DNA of 64,000 bases from Kumtagia sp044326205 (GTDB lineage Bacteria > Pseudomonadota > Alphaproteobacteria > Rhizobiales > Rhizobiaceae). Within the stretch, counting starts at the first letter, position 1. Every line of letters begins with the position of its first letter. Both the position numbers and the translations under genes were made by a program. Location of the stretch: contig NZ_JBIRCY010000010.1 in the NCBI RefSeq assembly GCF_044326205.1, positions 116,676 through 180,675 of the forward strand, in the 5' to 3' direction. This document shows, one piece after another, positions 61,119 to 64,000 of the stretch. Under the pieces are notes generated by a model. The model did no database searches, was not told the DNA's origin, and was given only the letters and a program-made list of their open reading frames with translations.

Positions 61119-63836
61119 TTACGCCACCGAAAAATCGGCGCTGGTGAGCGCCAGTCCGACGGTCAGCGTGGCGAAGTGGATGCCGGCCAAGCCGCCGAGG
61201 CCGTCGGCGTCGTAGAACAGTTTTCCGCTGTCACGCTCGTAGATGATGTGGTCGGAGGCATCCTGCGCCAGGCCGGTATTGTTGACGCGGAAGGCGGCCG
61301 CCGACAGAGTGCCGGTGTCGAGCGCGGTGAAGATCGCGTCGGACAGGAGCATACGGTCCGCCGGCACGCTGAAGTCGAGGATCTTGTCGACATTGGCCGC
61401 GCCCAGCGTCGAGGCGAACACGAAGGTATCCGCCCCGCTGCCGCCGCGCAGCGTGTCGATGCCGCCCTTGCCCTCGATGCGGTTTGCGCCGGCATTGCCG
61501 ATGATCTGCTGACCGAACTCGTTGCCGGTGAGATCGATCGTCGTCGTGCCGGTCGAGCCGTTGGTCTGCACGATCTCGATATCGACGCCAGCGCCAAGCT
61601 TGTAGTCGACAGCCGCGACAACCTTGTCGGCGTTGCCCTGCGAGGTGCTTTCGACGATGACGTCGCCGGAGTTGAACACACGGTAAGTGTCGTTGCCGCC
61701 GAAGCCCCGCATCAGGTCGAATTCGCCGGCGCCGCCGTCATGGAGCGTGTTCGCCCCGGCATTGCCGGCGATCTCCTGCTGGAATGCATTGCCGGTCAGG
61801 TCGATCGCCGACGTTCCGGTCGAGCTGTTGGTGAACAGCCGCTCGACCTCGGCGCCGGCTCCGAGCTTGTAGTCTACCGCGGCGAGCACCAGGTCGAAGC
61901 CGCTGCCGGCGGTTTCGACAACGATGTCGCCCGAATTGAAGACGCGGTAGATGTCGTTGCCGCCAAAGCCCTTCATCACGTCGGCGGTGCCGCCGCCGGT
62001 GTGTAGCACGTTGAAGCCGGCGTTGCCGAGGATCTCCTGCTTCAGCGTGTTGCCGGTCAGGTTGATATCGGAAAATCCCTTTGTTTCGGTCGTCGACAGG
62101 ATCTCGATATTGTCGCCATTGCCGAGTGTAAAACTCTCCGTCGCCGCAGCGCGATCGGCGGTGCCTTCGCCCGCTGCCTCGATGATGGTGTCGGTACGGG
62201 TCACGATGTAGAGATCGTTGCCTTCGCCGCCGAGCAGCGTGTCGCCGCCGGCGCCGCCGTCCAGCGTGTCGCCGCCGCCGCCGCCCCTCAGAACGTCGTC
62301 CTGGCCGCCACCGAACAGCCTGTTGGCTGCGTTATCGCCTTCGAGATCGTCGATGAGGGCGCTGCCGACCACCTGCTCGATGCCGGTGAAAGTATCGCCC
62401 TGCGCGTCGCCACCGGAGCCGCTGTTGAGGCGAAGCGAAACCGCAACGGCGCCTGACGATGCCGAATAATCGGCGATGTCGATGCCGGTCCCGCCGTCGA
62501 GCTTGTCGGCTCCGGCGCCGCCGATCAGCGTGTCGTTGTCGGCATCGCCGTTGAGCGTGTCGTCGCCCAGACCGCCTTCCAGCCTGTCGTCGCCCGAAAT
62601 GCCGCCGAGTTGATCGGCGCCGTCCAGGCCGCGGATGCGGTTGTCGCCGGTGTCGCCGCCAAGATTGTCGTCGAAGTTCGAACCGTTGAGGTTTTCGACA
62701 TTGGTGAAGGTGTCGCCCTCGGCGTCGCCGCCCTGGGCTATGGCAAGCAGCATGACGATGTTGACGGCGGCGCCTGAGTCGACATAGGTCGCGGTGTCGA
62801 TGCCGTCGCCGCCATCGATGTTGTCTCCGGCAAAACCGCCGACGAGGATGTCGTCTCCGGCGTCGCCGTGCAGATTGTCCTGGTCGAGACCGCCGTCGAG
62901 GTGGTCGGCCGCTCCGCCGCCGAAGATCGTGTCGATGCCAAGACTGCCGAAGAACTGCTCACCGGCCTCCCCTCCCTGGAACGCGTCGTTGAAGAAGGAA
63001 CCGATGACCTTTTCGATGGAAGAGAGAAGATCGCCCTGGGCATCACCGCCCGTGCTGAAGCCGCCGGCAAGATTGATGGAGACCGCCGCGTCCGAACCCG
63101 TATAGACTGCGGTATCGAAGCCGGCGTCGCCTTTGAGGAAGTCGCCGTCGGCGCCGCCGGTCAAGGTGTCGTCCTGATCGCCGCCAGACAGGTCGTCAAA
63201 ACCGGCGCCGCCAATGAGCGTATCGTTGCCGCCGAAGCCCAGCAGGATGTCGTCGCCACTGCGGCCATCGATGGTGTTGTTGGAATTGTCGAGGCCCAGC
63301 GTGTCTCCAACCGCCGAGCCCCTGAGGTTCTCGATGCCGCTGAGGATGTCGCCGGCCGCGTCACCGCCGCTTACCTTTCCGTTCAGGAGGTCAACGACGA
63401 CGCCGAAATTGGATCCCTCGTAGTTGGCAAGGTCGATGCCGTCCCCGCCCGAGATCGTATCACCCCCGAGGCCGCCGGCGATCACGTCGTCTCCACCGTT
63501 GGCGAGTATGAAGTCGTTGCCGGCCCCGCCGAAGATAGCGTTGCTGCCGTTGTCAGTGAAAAATCCATCGTCAAAGGCGGAGCCGATAAAATTCTCGATC
63601 GAGATGAGGGTGTCGCCCTCCGCGTCGCCGCCCTCCGCGGTGAAGTTGATCCGATCGATGAAGACAGCCGCGCCAGAGAAGCTGTAGTCGGCGGTGTCGA
63701 TACCCACGCTTCCGTCGAGGAAATCGGGGCCGCCGAGGCCGGCCAGCCTGTCGTTGCCGCCGAAGCCGTTGAGGGTGTCGGCGAACGCCGAGCCTACCAG
63801 GAAGTTGTCAGTTCCGTCGCCATCTATGATAGCCAT
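61119..63836 (-). CDS. RTX-type calcium-binding repeat protein, probably secreted by a type I system
   Basis: 905 residues from ATG 63836, with GGAAGG about ten bases upstream. It begins MAIIDGDGTDNFLVGSAFAD and has no signal peptide. Many GGxGxDxL-type nonapeptides are present (GFGGNDRLAGLGG, GGAGNDFILANGGDD, GGAGADKLDGGTG). A unit GGDAxGDxxxxIExxxGS recurs five times, and a further unit with LTGNxFxQEIxGNAGANT recurs near the C-terminus. The last 90 residues (GADTFVFASTL, KILDFSVPADRMLLSDA) have the form of a type I secretion signal region. Such proteins are extracellular and bind Ca2+; activity is unknown. No exporter genes are nearby. Confidence 0.9.
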   Translation of the reverse strand: MAIIDGDGTDNFLVGSAFADTLNGFGGNDRLAGLGGPDFLDGSVGIDTADYSFSGAAVFIDRINFTAEGGDAEGDTLISIENFIGSAFDDGFFTDNGSNAIFGGAGNDFILANGGDDVIAGGLGGDTISGGDGIDLANYEGSNFGVVVDLLNGKVSGGDAAGDILSGIENLRGSAVGDTLGLDNSNNTIDGRSGDDILLGFGGNDTLIGGAGFDDLSGGDQDDTLTGGADGDFLKGDAGFDTAVYTGSDAAVSINLAGGFSTGGDAQGDLLSSIEKVIGSFFNDAFQGGEAGEQFFGSLGIDTIFGGGAADHLDGGLDQDNLHGDAGDDILVGGFAGDNIDGGDGIDTATYVDSGAAVNIVMLLAIAQGGDAEGDTFTNVENLNGSNFDDNLGGDTGDNRIRGLDGADQLGGISGDDRLEGGLGDDTLNGDADNDTLIGGAGADKLDGGTGIDIADYSASSGAVAVSLRLNSGSGGDAQGDTFTGIEQVVGSALIDDLEGDNAANRLFGGGQDDVLRGGGGGDTLDGGAGGDTLLGGEGNDLYIVTRTDTIIEAAGEGTADRAAATESFTLGNGDNIEILSTTETKGFSDINLTGNTLKQEILGNAGFNVLHTGGGTADVMKGFGGNDIYRVFNSGDIVVETAGSGFDLVLAAVDYKLGAGAEVERLFTNSSTGTSAIDLTGNAFQQEIAGNAGANTLHDGGAGEFDLMRGFGGNDTYRVFNSGDVIVESTSQGNADKVVAAVDYKLGAGVDIEIVQTNGSTGTTTIDLTGNEFGQQIIGNAGANRIEGKGGIDTLRGGSGADTFVFASTLGAANVDKILDFSVPADRMLLSDAIFTALDTGTLSAAAFRVNNTGLAQDASDHIIYERDSGKLFYDADGLGGLAGIHFATLTVGLALTSADFSVA

Positions 63837-64000
63837 GATATTTTTCCTTCCGAAAGTTTGATCTGCCGCAAATGCGGCGGTTGCTGCCGGCGTGCGGCAG
63901 GGTTCGCCGGCCGGCATTGCCGGCGGCGGGTGAGTTCCAGTTGGATGGGATTGGCGTCAGGTCGTCTGCGATAAGAGCGGATGACAATCCTGGTCGCGAC

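Noticed and set aside
61119..63836. CRISPR-like periodicity in the RTX gene
   Set aside because: The repetition is in protein-coding nonapeptides with varied bases, not identical repeats with unique spacers.
62868..63974. 368-codon plus frame antisense to the RTX gene
   Set aside because: Shadow of repeated Gly/Asp codons; RTX nonapeptides lie on the minus strand.

Overview
The window looks like chromosomal DNA of an alphaproteobacterium of the Hyphomicrobiales (Rhizobiales), most likely Phyllobacteriaceae/Mesorhizobium-like. The reasons are the high GC content and the conserved order yacG - maf - infA - phosphatase - UPF0262 - hisD - DUF2948 - murA at the right side, which is typical of that order. 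This assignment is from gene content and order only; no search was run.

Layout. (1) 1-29 kb: a large surface-glycan locus. It holds a tandem-domain glycosyltransferase cut by the left edge, three polysaccharide-pyruvyl-transferase-like proteins, two near-identical-style GT2 glycosyltransferases, four methyltransferase-type or small hypothetical genes, two phytanoyl-CoA-dioxygenase-like paralogues, the complete dTDP-L-rhamnose set (rfbD, rfbB, rfbC, and divergent rfbA), a giant 1128-residue GT2 protein, and two further glycosyltransferases. Within it lies an eight-gene minus-strand operon (15592 down to 6330) that combines an acyl carrier protein and a fatty acyl-AMP ligase with a cytochrome P450, two GT2 enzymes, two pyruvyl-transferase-like proteins and a TPR-alpha/beta-hydrolase fusion. 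Four successive 4-bp ATGA overlaps tie it together. This predicts an acyl-modified, oxidised glycan or glycolipid and is the most unusual metabolic system in the window.

(2) 29-36 kb: envelope genes, namely an M23 peptidase, two tandem AmpH-like serine hydrolases, an outer-membrane TpsB transporter without a visible partner, and a third beta-lactamase-fold hydrolase.

(3) 36.5-51.0 kb: a 14.5-kb integrative element. It is bounded by a 17-bp perfect direct repeat (36502-36518 and 50983-50999), the right copy being the 3' end of tRNA-Phe(GAA), with a tyrosine integrase beside that tRNA. It carries a serine recombinase with its own promoter and repeated sites, a winged-helix regulator with a small membrane protein, a translationally coupled replication-type operon ending in a polymerase-palm-like protein, and a cargo pair (DUF2971 protein plus a HEPN-motif protein) between that operon and the integrase, which is a candidate defence module. 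Several other genes are unrecognised.

(4) 51.2-60.4 kb: core housekeeping genes (yacG, maf, infA, a low-molecular-weight phosphatase, a metallo-beta-lactamase-fold hydrolase, UPF0262, hisD, DUF2948, htpG, murA), with a 29-bp perfect inverted repeat upstream of htpG.

(5) 60.5-64 kb: tRNA-Thr(GGT), a broken cupin gene, and a 905-residue RTX calcium-binding repeat protein followed by a strong hairpin.
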